From Clostridia bacterium (GTDB lineage Bacteria > Bacillota > Clostridia > Christensenellales > HGM11417), in the NCBI GenBank assembly GCA_017407365.1, contig JAFQWR010000266.1, positions 1 to 13,511 of the forward strand: DNA of 13,511 nucleotides, read 5' to 3'. The position numbers were made by a program, and so were the translations under genes. This document shows, in pieces, positions 6,658 to 13,442 of this stretch; position 1 is the first letter of the stretch; every line of letters begins with the position of its first letter. A model generated the notes under the pieces. It made no database searches. It was not told where the DNA came from and saw nothing but the letters and a program-made list of their open reading frames with translations.

Positions 6658-7170
6658 ATGAAAGAGGTCGAAAAAAGAACCCTTTATACCGTTGTTGGTG
6701 TACTTTTGGCTGTAGTCAGCATATTATTTTGCGGATGCAATGATACCACACCGCACCTAAACATTGAAAACGCAAGAGATAACCTGAAGCAAAGAGATTA
6801 TTACGTATCATTTGATATGAAGGATACTTTCTTCGAGGGCTACGAATATTGCATAGATAGCTATCTTGAGGCTGAAAGCAATTTGTCGGATGATGCGATA
6901 ATACTGGTCAAATTTAACAAAGTTAAGGATGCAAGTCTTTTTTACGAATGCATTTTATTACCAAGGATAAACAGCTTGTATTCTATTTCAGAAACAGAAT
7001 TCCTTACTCATTTACTGAAAAAATACAATACATCTATGACCAGCACAGAGTATAACAAACTCTACGATACGATGAGAGAAAACAAAAATGAAATCGAGGA
7101 TATTGGATATGGTCAAAGCGGAAAATACGTTTGGTATGGAACAAAAAGAGCAATAAAGGATTCCAAATAA
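6658..7170 (+). CDS. Putative lipoprotein of unknown function under XRE control
   Basis: A 170-residue protein. The N-terminus has charged residues (KEVEKR), a hydrophobic stretch (about 9-24) and FCGC with a candidate lipidated cysteine C27; the lipobox is degenerate, so a simple membrane anchor is the alternative. The remainder is hydrophilic, mixed alpha/beta, and ends in GKYVWYGTKRAIKDSK. That ending resembles the C-termini of small uncharacterised Firmicutes exported proteins as I remember them, which is not a confirmed match. GGAGG lies eight bases before the ATG. The gene is visibly more A/T-rich than the flanking metabolic genes, which fits an acquired cassette. Expression should depend on release of the XRE protein from O2. 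No function can be assigned. Confidence 0.8.
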   Translation: MKEVEKRTLYTVVGVLLAVVSILFCGCNDTTPHLNIENARDNLKQRDYYVSFDMKDTFFEGYEYCIDSYLEAESNLSDDAIILVKFNKVKDASLFYECILLPRINSLYSISETEFLTHLLKKYNTSMTSTEYNKLYDTMRENKNEIEDIGYGQSGKYVWYGTKRAIKDSK

Positions 7171-7247
7171 AACAACGACTGCATATTATCTTCTTTGCAA
7201 ATAATTTTAACTCCTGTATCGATTATATTCAAATAAATAAAACGAAA

Positions 7248-7282
7248 GGACTGCCTCCGATTGGAAGCAGTCCCTTTTTTTT
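7248..7282. terminator. Bidirectional terminator between the lipoprotein and kinase genes
   Basis: Stem GGACTGC (7248-7254) with GCAGTCC (7267-7273), plus an inner TCC/GGA pairing around GATT. It is followed by eight T on the plus strand. On the minus strand the hairpin is followed by TTTCGTTTTATTT. It serves the convergent genes ending at 7170 and 7290. Confidence 0.9.
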
Positions 7283-7289
7283 CTTTGTC

Positions 7290-8039
7290 TTATTCGTAAT
7301 CTACCACGCTTGCCCACCTCAGGAGAAGCTCCTGCTCGGCAGGGTTGCCCTTTACCGATTGTGATGCGGCTACGATGGGCAGCCACTTCTGTACGTATTG
7401 CTTGGCGGTATCCGCCTTTTTGCAGAAGAGATTGAGGTACTGCTCTGCGAGCTTTTCTTCACCCGAAAGGCAGAACATCAGGTAGGTGCGCGCCACGTCT
7501 GCGGACGCATTGCCCTGCGTAGCGTGCGCCCAGTCAATCACAAAGCATTCCCCTGCCTCGGTTACGATGACGTTGGAGGGGTTGAAGTCGCCGTGGCAAA
7601 GCTTTGCGTGACGGGGCATAGCCTCAAGTCGGGTGTGCAGGTCGTAGCGCGTGGTGGCATCCAGCTTGCTCTCGCTGATTTTACGGCGCATTTTGTCTCG
7701 CAGCTTGGTCATTAAGGGGGAACGCATGGTATGGATTTCCATTTGCAGATCGACAAACAGCTTCAGATACTCCTCTTTTTTTGCAGGGTTTTCGTTCATC
7801 AGCTGCTGCAACGTTTTACCCTCGATATACTCTAATACAATCGCCCATTTTCCGTCGATTTTAAGCACCTCGACAAGCTTGGGTACACGCAAGCCCGTTT
7901 CCTCTGCGCGCGCATGATTGAGTGCCTCGTTCAAAACGTCGCTTGCGGCATAGTTTTCGTCAAAGAGCTTGATGATGACGTTTTCGTCACGGTACACCTT
8001 TTTGTTGGTGCGTACGGCAATAATTTGATCTAATTTCAT
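7290..8039 (-). CDS. Aminoglycoside phosphotransferase (APH)/choline kinase-like phosphotransferase
   Basis: A 249-residue kinase-like protein of the APH/choline kinase fold. The N-lobe has VIIKLF (21-26) with the likely ATP lysine K24, and the hinge is in VLEYIEGKTL. The catalytic loop is CHGDFNPSN (148-156) with D151 and N156, and the metal-binding aspartate is D169 in IDWAHATQG. It is cytoplasmic with no membrane segment. The substrate is unknown: APH-fold enzymes phosphorylate antibiotics, choline, sugars, homoserine and other small molecules, so a resistance role should not be assumed. GGAGGA lies seven bases before the ATG. The gene starts 25 bases after adhE, making it the third gene of rex-adhE-kinase. 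It ends at a strong terminator. Confidence 0.88.
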   Translation of the reverse strand: MKLDQIIAVRTNKKVYRDENVIIKLFDENYAASDVLNEALNHARAEETGLRVPKLVEVLKIDGKWAIVLEYIEGKTLQQLMNENPAKKEEYLKLFVDLQMEIHTMRSPLMTKLRDKMRRKISESKLDATTRYDLHTRLEAMPRHAKLCHGDFNPSNVIVTEAGECFVIDWAHATQGNASADVARTYLMFCLSGEEKLAEQYLNLFCKKADTAKQYVQKWLPIVAASQSVKGNPAEQELLLRWASVVDYE

Positions 8040-8064
8040 ATCCTATTCCTCCGATATACAGCGT

Positions 8065-10653
8065 TTATTTTCCGTAGTATGCGGCAAGATACATTTCCTT
8101 GATCTCGCTCATCAGCGGATAACGGGGATTTGCACCCGTGCATTGATCGTCGAATGCCTGCTCTACCATTTCGTCTAAGGAAGCAAGGAATGCCTCCTCG
8201 GAGATGCCGTAATCCCGGATGCAGGACTTGATTCCCACGCTCTGTTTCAGCTCATCAACTTTTGCAATCAGCTTTTCCAGCTTCTCTGCGTCCGTTTTTG
8301 CGGTGATACCGAGGTAATCGGCAATCTCTGCGTAGCGGGCAAGGGTATGCGGATAGGCGTACTGCGAGAAGGTACCCATCTTTTCGGGTGCATCCACCGC
8401 ATTGAAGCGCATCACGTAGGTGATCAGCAGGGCGTTAGCCACACCGTGGGGCAGGTGATGGAAGGCACCCAGCTTGTGCGCCATCGAGTGGCACACACCA
8501 AGGAAGGCGTTGGCAAAGGCAATACCCGCCATCGTGGAGGCATTTGCCATTTTTTCTCTTGCAATGGGGTCGCTTGCGCCCTCGCCGTAGCAGGCAGGGA
8601 GGTAAGCGAAGATGTTTTTGATTGCTTGCAGAGCGATGCCGTCGGTGTAGTCGCTTGCCAGCATGGAAGCGTACGCCTCCAATGCGTGCGTTAAAGCATC
8701 GATACCGGATGCCGCAGTGAGCCCCTTGGGCATGGACATCATCAGGTCTACGTCTACAATTGCCATATTGGGCAGAAGCTCGTAGTCTGCAAGGGGATAT
8801 TTAACACCCGTGCTTTCGTCGGTGATAACGGCAAACGGGGTAACCTCAGAGCCCGTGCCTGCCGAGGTGGGGATGGCAATGAAGCAAGCCTTTTCGCCCA
8901 TTTTGGGGAAGGTATACACGCGCTTACGGATATCCACAAAGCGCATTGCCATATCCATAAAGTCTGCCTCGGGATGCTCGTACAGCACCCACATAATTTT
9001 ACCTGCATCCATTGCAGAGCCGCCGCCCAGCGCAATGATGCAGTCGGGCCGGAATGCCGTCATAGCAGCCGCGCCCTCCTTTGCGGAGGCAAGGGTAGGA
9101 TCGGGTGCAACGTTGAAGAAGGTGGTGTGCTGAATTCCCATTTCGTCTAATTTATCGGTAACTGCCTTGGTATATCCGTTGTTGAACAGGAAGGAGTCGG
9201 TCACGATGAAGCAACGCTTTTTACCCATAACATCCTTCAGCTCGCTTAATGCAACGGGCAGACAGCCCTTTTTGAAATACAGCTTTTGCGGCATACGAAT
9301 CCACAGCATATTTTCCCTCCTTGCGGCAACCGTTTTGATATTGAGCAAATGCTTTACGCCTACGTTTTCGGAAACGGAGTTTCCGCCCCAGGAGCCACAG
9401 CCCAGCGTGAGGGAGGGCGCAAGACGGAAGTTATACAGATCGCCGATACCGCCGTGCGAGGAGGGGGTATTGACGAGAATACGGCAGGTCTTCATACGGG
9501 AAGCAAACAGCGCGATTTTATCCTTACAGGTCACCTCGTTGACGTACAGCGAGGAGGTATGACCGAAGCCACCGTCTGCCACAAGACGCTCAGCCTTGCA
9601 GATGGCGTCTTCAAAGTCCTTTGCCTTATACATCGCAAGCACGGGCGAAAGCTTTTCGTGTGCAAATTCCTCGTCAAGCTCCACGCTGGTGACCTCACCG
9701 ATGAGGATTTTGGTGGAGGCAGGAACCTCAACCCCTGCAAGGCTTGCGATGGTGCAGGCAGACTGCCCGACGATTCTGCTGTTTAACGAGCCGTTTACGA
9801 GGATGGTTTTGCGTACCTTTTCCGTTTCCTCACGGGTCAGGATATAACAGCCACGCGCCTTGAATTCCTTCTTTACGGCGGCATATTGCGACTCTGCCAC
9901 GATGACCGATTGCTCGGAGGCGCAGATCATGCCGTTATCGAACGTTTTGGAATGGATGATGGAGCTTACTGCGCTGACGATATCCGCACTTTCGTCGATG
10001 ATGGCAGGCGTGTTACCCGCACCTACGCCTAAGGCAGGCTTGCCCGACGAATACGCCGCACGCACCATACCGGGGCCACCCGTGGCAAGTATCAGATCGC
10101 AGGTACGCATCAGCTCGTTGGTAAGCTCTAACGAGGGAACGTCAACCCAACCGATGATGTCCTCGGGCGCACCTGCTTTTACAGCTGCCTCTAAAATAGC
10201 CTTTGCCGCCGCAATGGTGCTGTTTTTTGCACGGGGGTGCGGACTGAGCATAATGCCGTTACGGGTTTTCAGACAGATGAGCGCCTTGAAAATTGCGGTG
10301 GAGGTGGGGTTTGTGGTGGGAATCACCGCCGCAACAACACCGATGGGCTCTGCGATTTTTTGCATTCCGGAGGCCGCATCCTCCTCGATTACGCCACAGG
10401 TTTTGGTATCCTTATAGGCGTTATAGATATATTCTGCCGCATAGTGGTTTTTGATGACCTTATCCTCTACCACACCCATGCCCGTTTCTGCCACAGCCAT
10501 TTTGGCAAGGGGGATGCGCAGCTTGTTTGCCGCCGATGCAGCTGCCAGAAAAATTGCGTCTACCTGCTCCTGCGTGTAGGTAGCAAAGATTGCTTGTGCT
10601 TTTTTCACCTGCTCCATTTTTTTGGTAAGAGCGCTGACAGTATCTACAATCAT
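8065..10653 (-). CDS. adhE: Bifunctional acetaldehyde-CoA/alcohol dehydrogenase
   Basis: Reduces acetyl-CoA to acetaldehyde and then to ethanol, re-oxidising two NADH per acetyl group; the family forms cytoplasmic helical filaments (spirosomes). The 862-residue length is normal. The N-terminal aldehyde dehydrogenase domain (about 1-440) carries the catalytic C244 in FDNGMICASEQ. The linker is around VAARRENMLW (442-451). The C-terminal iron-dependent alcohol dehydrogenase domain (about 452-862) has the nucleotide motif GGGSAMD (543-549) and metal ligands D652, H656, H722 and H736 in ASGIDALTHALEA and CHSMAHKLGAFHHLPHG. AAAGGAG lies seven bases before the ATG. It begins 40 bases after rex with no promoter seen between, so it is probably driven from the rex promoter and tied to NADH level. 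Confidence 0.98.
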   Translation of the reverse strand: MIVDTVSALTKKMEQVKKAQAIFATYTQEQVDAIFLAAASAANKLRIPLAKMAVAETGMGVVEDKVIKNHYAAEYIYNAYKDTKTCGVIEEDAASGMQKIAEPIGVVAAVIPTTNPTSTAIFKALICLKTRNGIMLSPHPRAKNSTIAAAKAILEAAVKAGAPEDIIGWVDVPSLELTNELMRTCDLILATGGPGMVRAAYSSGKPALGVGAGNTPAIIDESADIVSAVSSIIHSKTFDNGMICASEQSVIVAESQYAAVKKEFKARGCYILTREETEKVRKTILVNGSLNSRIVGQSACTIASLAGVEVPASTKILIGEVTSVELDEEFAHEKLSPVLAMYKAKDFEDAICKAERLVADGGFGHTSSLYVNEVTCKDKIALFASRMKTCRILVNTPSSHGGIGDLYNFRLAPSLTLGCGSWGGNSVSENVGVKHLLNIKTVAARRENMLWIRMPQKLYFKKGCLPVALSELKDVMGKKRCFIVTDSFLFNNGYTKAVTDKLDEMGIQHTTFFNVAPDPTLASAKEGAAAMTAFRPDCIIALGGGSAMDAGKIMWVLYEHPEADFMDMAMRFVDIRKRVYTFPKMGEKACFIAIPTSAGTGSEVTPFAVITDESTGVKYPLADYELLPNMAIVDVDLMMSMPKGLTAASGIDALTHALEAYASMLASDYTDGIALQAIKNIFAYLPACYGEGASDPIAREKMANASTMAGIAFANAFLGVCHSMAHKLGAFHHLPHGVANALLITYVMRFNAVDAPEKMGTFSQYAYPHTLARYAEIADYLGITAKTDAEKLEKLIAKVDELKQSVGIKSCIRDYGISEEAFLASLDEMVEQAFDDQCTGANPRYPLMSEIKEMYLAAYYGK

Positions 10654-10693
10654 AACCTTTCTCCTTTATCCTGATAGTGCGCTTGCATAAAGC

Positions 10694-11350
10694 TTACGCC
10701 TGTTTTTTTAATATTTCACGAAGTCTGCCCGAAAGTATTGCAAAGGAAGCGGCAAGATCCTCGTTTTTAACTGCTACGCCGCTTGGCACGTTGAGATGCA
10801 CGGGAGCAAAGTTCCATACAGCGCGGATGCCTGCGGCAATCAGCCTGTTGCAAACCTCCTGCGCGCAAGCCTTGGGCACGGTGATAACCGCCATCTGCAC
10901 GCCCGTACCTGCAAGAATCTCCTCTAAGCGGTTCATCCCGTAGATGGGCTTTCCGTTGATTTCCACGCCCTCCAATTCGGGGTTGGTATCGAAGGCGGCA
11001 ATGATGCGCAGACTGTAATTCTCGAAGCCGCCGTAGCTGAGCAGCGTTTTGCCCAAGCCACCTGCGCCCACCAGCACAGCCTCACTTGCGTTATCCACCC
11101 CCAGGAAGCTTTCGATATCCGCAATCAGCTGATCGATTAAAAAGCCCGAGCGGGGCTTACCCTCTACGCTGGAAACAACGGCAAGATCCTTACGCACCTG
11201 CACGGGGTTACGCTTCAGCTCCTCCGCTACCGTGGTGGAGGAAACGAACTGCTTGCCCTCCTCCTTATATCTGCGAATCAGCCTCAGATACGCCGGCAGG
11301 CGTGCAATCGTTGCACGCGAAACGGTATTCTCTGCTTTTTCTATCGTCAT
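10694..11350 (-). CDS. rex: Redox-sensing transcriptional repressor Rex (divergent wing)
   Basis: A 218-residue Rex family repressor, normally a dimer that releases DNA when NADH binds. Residues 1-80 form the winged helix, with ATIARLPAYLRLIRRYKEEG, SSTTVAEEL and the recognition segment VQVRKDLA (50-57). Residues 88-218 form the Rossmann domain with GAGGLG (95-100), D121 in AFDTNPE, and VWNFAPVHLNVP (178-189). After the recognition helix the usual YFG..G..GYGYNV-like wing is replaced by VVSSVEGKPRSGFLI. That suggests altered DNA contacts, although a known clostridial subgroup may share it. The ATG at 11350, six bases after AAGGAAG, was chosen over an upstream in-frame start at 11389 that lacks a ribosome site and breaks family length. 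It is first in rex-adhE-kinase, so probably autoregulated. Confidence 0.96.
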   Translation of the reverse strand: MTIEKAENTVSRATIARLPAYLRLIRRYKEEGKQFVSSTTVAEELKRNPVQVRKDLAVVSSVEGKPRSGFLIDQLIADIESFLGVDNASEAVLVGAGGLGKTLLSYGGFENYSLRIIAAFDTNPELEGVEINGKPIYGMNRLEEILAGTGVQMAVITVPKACAQEVCNRLIAAGIRAVWNFAPVHLNVPSGVAVKNEDLAASFAILSGRLREILKKQA

Positions 11351-11379
11351 AATGCACTTCCTTTTTGAGTATCGGTAGA

Positions 11380-11420
11380 GAATTATCAATAATTCAATAT
11401 CAATATCTTTTTATCGATAT
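11380..11420. repeat. Two inverted repeats in the rex leader
   Basis: GAATTATCAATAATTC (11380-11395) is an inverted repeat with perfect 7-bp arms and a two-base centre. The 24 bp at 11397-11420 have 9-bp arms (ATATCAATA/TATCGATAT) with one mismatch around six bases. Both fall between the rex -10 and the rex ribosome site. They are candidate operator DNA; the first has too short a loop for an RNA hairpin. Confidence 0.6.
11384..11419 (-). promoter_or_regulatory. Three TATYGATA motifs at exact 14-bp period (candidate operator)
   Basis: On the minus strand TATCGATA (11419-11412), TATTGATA (11405-11398) and TATTGATA (11391-11384) begin exactly 14 bp apart, directly after the rex -10 box and across the expected transcription start. 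I find no match to the canonical Rex operator (TTGTTAA-N4-TTAACAA) here. The regulator is not established. Confidence 0.6.
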
Positions 11421-11421
11421 A

Positions 11422-11450
11422 ATTATAACGAGTTTCTCCTCTTTTGTCAA
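11422..11450 (-). promoter_or_regulatory. Consensus sigma-A promoter of rex-adhE-kinase
   Basis: Minus-strand -35 TTGACA (11450-11445), exactly 17 bases, -10 TATAAT (11427-11422); both hexamers match consensus. Such a strong promoter in front of a repressor implies tight negative control. Confidence 0.93.
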
Positions 11451-11470
11451 GTAATTTTTCCCTGAAAATC

Positions 11471-11499
11471 AAAAAAAATCCCCCGATATTTTCGGGGGA
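11471..11499 (-). terminator. Strong Rho-independent terminator after the D-C-B-A cluster
   Basis: On the minus strand TCCCCCGA (11499-11492) pairs with TCGGGGGA (11486-11479) around a five-base loop, followed by eight T (11478-11471). It ends the transcript of gene A and separates the cluster from the rex promoter. Confidence 0.93.
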
Positions 11500-11541
11500 A
11501 TTGTTTTAATAAAAGATTATTCAATATCCTCTCTGAAATCG

Positions 11542-11985
11542 TCAGGCATCTATATCATAACCCTCTAAACGAACACCTACAGGCTCGCGATGCTGATAGT
11601 ATTTCTTTGATATTTGTTTCAAATGTCTTTTTTTCAGCAGCCCCATTTGATATGCCGTTTCTAAAGAAACAACCTTATCATCGTAAATGACGTAGATCCA
11701 GGATCGCTCCGTGCTACGGGTAAAAGTAACACCTGCAATCGTATATTCTCCTACTTCCAGTCCATAATGCGGTTGATCAACCTCCACAACGTCATAGTCC
11801 CAATATTTACCTAAATGAAGATTGGTATATCTTTTGAAATGCGGTTCTACTATTTGATCAAACGCTACCTTCTGTTCCAAATCAGCGCGACGTACTCCGC
11901 TATCAAAATACCAGAAGATTCCTGCGCCGGCAATCAGCAACACAGCTGTAATTACACTTATTAGAACAACTGTCTTCTTTTTCAT
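11542..11985 (-). CDS. Membrane-anchored protein of unknown function (gene A)
   Basis: Taken from the ATG at 11985, nine bases after AGGAGG, it has 147 residues; a TTG six codons earlier lies upstream of that ribosome site and is less likely. One N-terminal membrane segment (about 5-27) probably leaves the rest outside the cell. The soluble part contains YTIAGVTF (81-88), IYVIYDDKVVSLETAYQMG (97-115) and KKRHLKQISKKYY (118-130). I recall similar GVTF...Y.L..AY..GLL patterns in clostridial hypothetical proteins but cannot name a family. The first residues, MKKKTVVLIS, equal those of gene B. The C-terminal part resembles partial gene D (KRHLKQISKKYY against KRHVEKIAKIFY). It is the last gene of the cluster. 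No function is assigned. Confidence 0.85.
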   Translation of the reverse strand: MKKKTVVLISVITAVLLIAGAGIFWYFDSGVRRADLEQKVAFDQIVEPHFKRYTNLHLGKYWDYDVVEVDQPHYGLEVGEYTIAGVTFTRSTERSWIYVIYDDKVVSLETAYQMGLLKKRHLKQISKKYYQHREPVGVRLEGYDIDA

Positions 11986-12067
11986 AGAATCAAACCTCCT
12001 CAATTCTCCCCCGATCCTTCCTCGTTAGTATGTATGTACTTTTCATAAAAGATCTTCGCTATCTTTT
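11975..12067 (-). repeat. 93-bp direct repeat, copy 1 (B-A junction)
   Basis: Matches 13350-13442 (offset 1375) with a single mismatch, in the run CAAACC here against CAAAAC there. It spans the end of gene B, the B-A spacer, the ribosome site and the first codons of gene A. Confidence 0.95.
12000..12067 (-). pseudogene. Remnant of a gene-D-like 3' end embedded at the end of gene B
   Basis: Read in the frame used by gene D, this stretch still encodes KIAKIFYEKYIHTNEEGSGEN followed by the same TGA stop, but an in-frame TGA lies just upstream and no start is present. In the other frame the same bases give the last residues of gene B (KDSEDLL) and its stop. It looks like the fossil of a deleted D-like gene. 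Confidence 0.6.
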
Positions 12068-12879
12068 TTCAATCCCCTAAAACAACCATACCCGATATAA
12101 ACACTCAGTAGCAATGTAACCGCCGCCGTCACAATTATTTTTATAAACTGCAGACGAGAAAAGCTTCCGTCGTAATAACGTACTGCAAAGGCACGAATCT
12201 TCTCTTCCATTCTTTCTTCTTCAGCGGAGGCATTTATAAAATCGTGTTGAGGATATTCCTCAAATGTTTTCAACATATTCTTTGCAACACCAACATTTTT
12301 CTCAGATAACCTAACGTTTCCCTGCGAAAATAATCCCTTCATCTCCTTTTGTGTCATAGATGAAGCAGACGTATCCACATATTGCGCAAAGCTCGCACAA
12401 AGCATCGTCCCAAAACACAGGATTAAAACGACAGACGCTCCCATAATAGAAAAACGAATGATCTGTTTCTTTCCGAAACTCTTTATTCTCCAAAGATACA
12501 AAACAAAAGCCAGTAAAAGGGCGCAAAGCAAAAGAGTCCCGACAACCTTCCAATACTGCGTCTGCTGATATGTACCGTCGTAATGACGAGTGGTTATCAC
12601 ACGAATATCCTCTATCGCTTCCGCCATCTCTGCGCTACTGAATGGAATTGTATAGGACGGATCTTTTTCTAACTGCTGCACAGTATCCTTTAACAACGTC
12701 CCCTGCAAAAAAGCCTCCGGCAACGAAACACCTTTTACACGAAAGTAGCGCACAAGGCTTTCGTTCGACATCTTTGACAAGGTTTTATCAATGCTGTTTA
12801 TCTGTATAAAAACGCAAAAAAAGCAAGCAAGCACAATGGCAGAAATTATACTGATTAAAACAACTGTCTTCTTTTTCAT
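12043..12879 (-). CDS. Four-TM membrane protein with internal duplication, unknown function (gene B)
   Basis: A 278-residue protein. Predicted order: TM 7-27, soluble domain about 30-108, TM 110-130, TM 141-165, second soluble domain about 168-243, TM 244-266. The halves align: SKMSNESLVRYFRVKG (35-50) with SSMTQKEMKGLFSQGN (173-188), and TRHYDGTYQQTQYWKVV (97-113) with VRYYDGSFSRLQFIKII (233-249). So it is a tandem duplication of a TM-domain-TM unit. The first half is very close to gene C. The last seven residues (272-278) lie inside the 93-bp repeat and probably came from a frame-shifted D-like gene. The ATG at 12879 follows AAGAGG. I recognise no catalytic motif. It is co-oriented with C (52-base gap) and A (57-base gap). 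Confidence 0.85.
   Translation of the reverse strand: MKKKTVVLISIISAIVLACFFCVFIQINSIDKTLSKMSNESLVRYFRVKGVSLPEAFLQGTLLKDTVQQLEKDPSYTIPFSSAEMAEAIEDIRVITTRHYDGTYQQTQYWKVVGTLLLCALLLAFVLYLWRIKSFGKKQIIRFSIMGASVVLILCFGTMLCASFAQYVDTSASSMTQKEMKGLFSQGNVRLSEKNVGVAKNMLKTFEEYPQHDFINASAEEERMEEKIRAFAVRYYDGSFSRLQFIKIIVTAAVTLLLSVYIGYGCFRGLKKDSEDLL
12601..12760 (-). repeat. Duplicated ectodomain segment, gene B copy (partner 13073-13232)
   Basis: I count 9 differences in 160 aligned bp between this segment and 13073-13232 in gene C, about 94% identity. It encodes SLVRYFR(V/I)KG through SSAEMAEAIEDIR. The similarity drops in the flanking membrane segments. Confidence 0.9.
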
Positions 12880-12931
12880 AATTTCATACCTCTTTTTTGT
12901 TTGTTTTTATGATAATACCTAAAAACGCGCA

Positions 12932-13360
12932 TTAGATGCTCTGTTGTTTTTTATCTTTTTTCTTTCTATAGAAGTAAAACAAACAGATCACCCGAACCAA
13001 CCCTAAGAAAACGTACCCCGTCACAATGATTATTAGGGTCTCTCTGCGACCTGAATACTCAGCGGTTATCTCGCGAATATCCTCTATCGCTTCCGCCATC
13101 TCTGCGCTGCTGAACGGAATTGAATAGTACGGATCATTTTCTAACTGCTGCACGGTATCCTTTAACAACGTCCCCTGCAGAAAAGCCTCCGGCAACGAAA
13201 CACCTTTTATACGAAAGTAGCGCACAAGGCTTTGATGTGACATTTGCGACAAGGGCTTATCATCCTTGGTCAATTGCATAGCAATGCCAAGAAAAAAAGC
13301 CCCTTCAATTACAGTAATCACACACATCAGGATTACTATGATAATCGTTTTCTTTTTCAT
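12932..13360 (-). CDS. Two-TM membrane protein of unknown function, paralogue of the first half of B (gene C)
   Basis: Taken from the ATG at 13360 (GAGGAG ten bases upstream) it has 142 residues. TM about 5-27, soluble domain about 30-105 with the shared segments SHQSLVRYFRIKGVSLPEAF and PFSSAEMAEAIEDIREI, TM about 108-130, then a very basic cytoplasmic tail (RKKKDKKQQ). By the positive-inside rule the shared domain would face outside. It is almost identical to residues 40-95 of gene B, while the membrane segments are much less conserved. The stop of gene D overlaps its ribosome site, so the two genes are tightly coupled. No family is recognised. Confidence 0.85.
   Translation of the reverse strand: MKKKTIIIVILMCVITVIEGAFFLGIAMQLTKDDKPLSQMSHQSLVRYFRIKGVSLPEAFLQGTLLKDTVQQLENDPYYSIPFSSAEMAEAIEDIREITAEYSGRRETLIIIVTGYVFLGLVRVICLFYFYRKKKDKKQQSI
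13073..13232 (-). repeat. Duplicated ectodomain segment, gene C copy (partner 12601-12760)
   Basis: Counterpart of 12601-12760 at an offset of 472 bp, with 9 differences counted over 160 bp. Confidence 0.9.
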
Positions 13361-13442
13361 AGAATCAAAACTCCTCAATTCTCCCCCGATCCTTCCTCGT
13401 TAGTATGTATGTACTTTTCATAAAAGATCTTCGCTATCTTTT
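13350..13442 (-). repeat. 93-bp direct repeat, copy 2 (D-C junction)
   Basis: Counterpart of 11975-12067 with one mismatch. Here it covers the coding end of gene D, the ribosome site of C and the first codons of C. Because the D reading frame is intact across it, this copy looks ancestral. Confidence 0.95.

Noticed and set aside
6308..6661. Plus-strand open frame spanning the XRE gene and the operator region
   Set aside because: It crosses a terminator, the repressor gene and a consensus promoter, and has no ribosome site.
7131..7364. Plus-strand open frame overlapping the end of the lipoprotein gene and the terminator
   Set aside because: It runs through a strong terminator into the antisense of the kinase gene; not a gene.
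7290..8039. Aminoglycoside resistance gene
   Set aside because: The APH fold alone does not indicate resistance; operon context with adhE and rex argues against it.
11351..11450. Search for a canonical Rex operator (TTGTTAA-N4-TTAACAA)
   Set aside because: No acceptable match was seen; the nearest symmetrical elements are reported separately as non-canonical.
11989..12045. An 18-codon frame (starting MKSTYILTRK) with an ATGA overlap to the stop of gene B, also present in the other repeat copy
   Set aside because: In the second copy the same bases are inside the coding end of gene D, so the frame is explained by the 93-bp repeat. There is no ribosome site.
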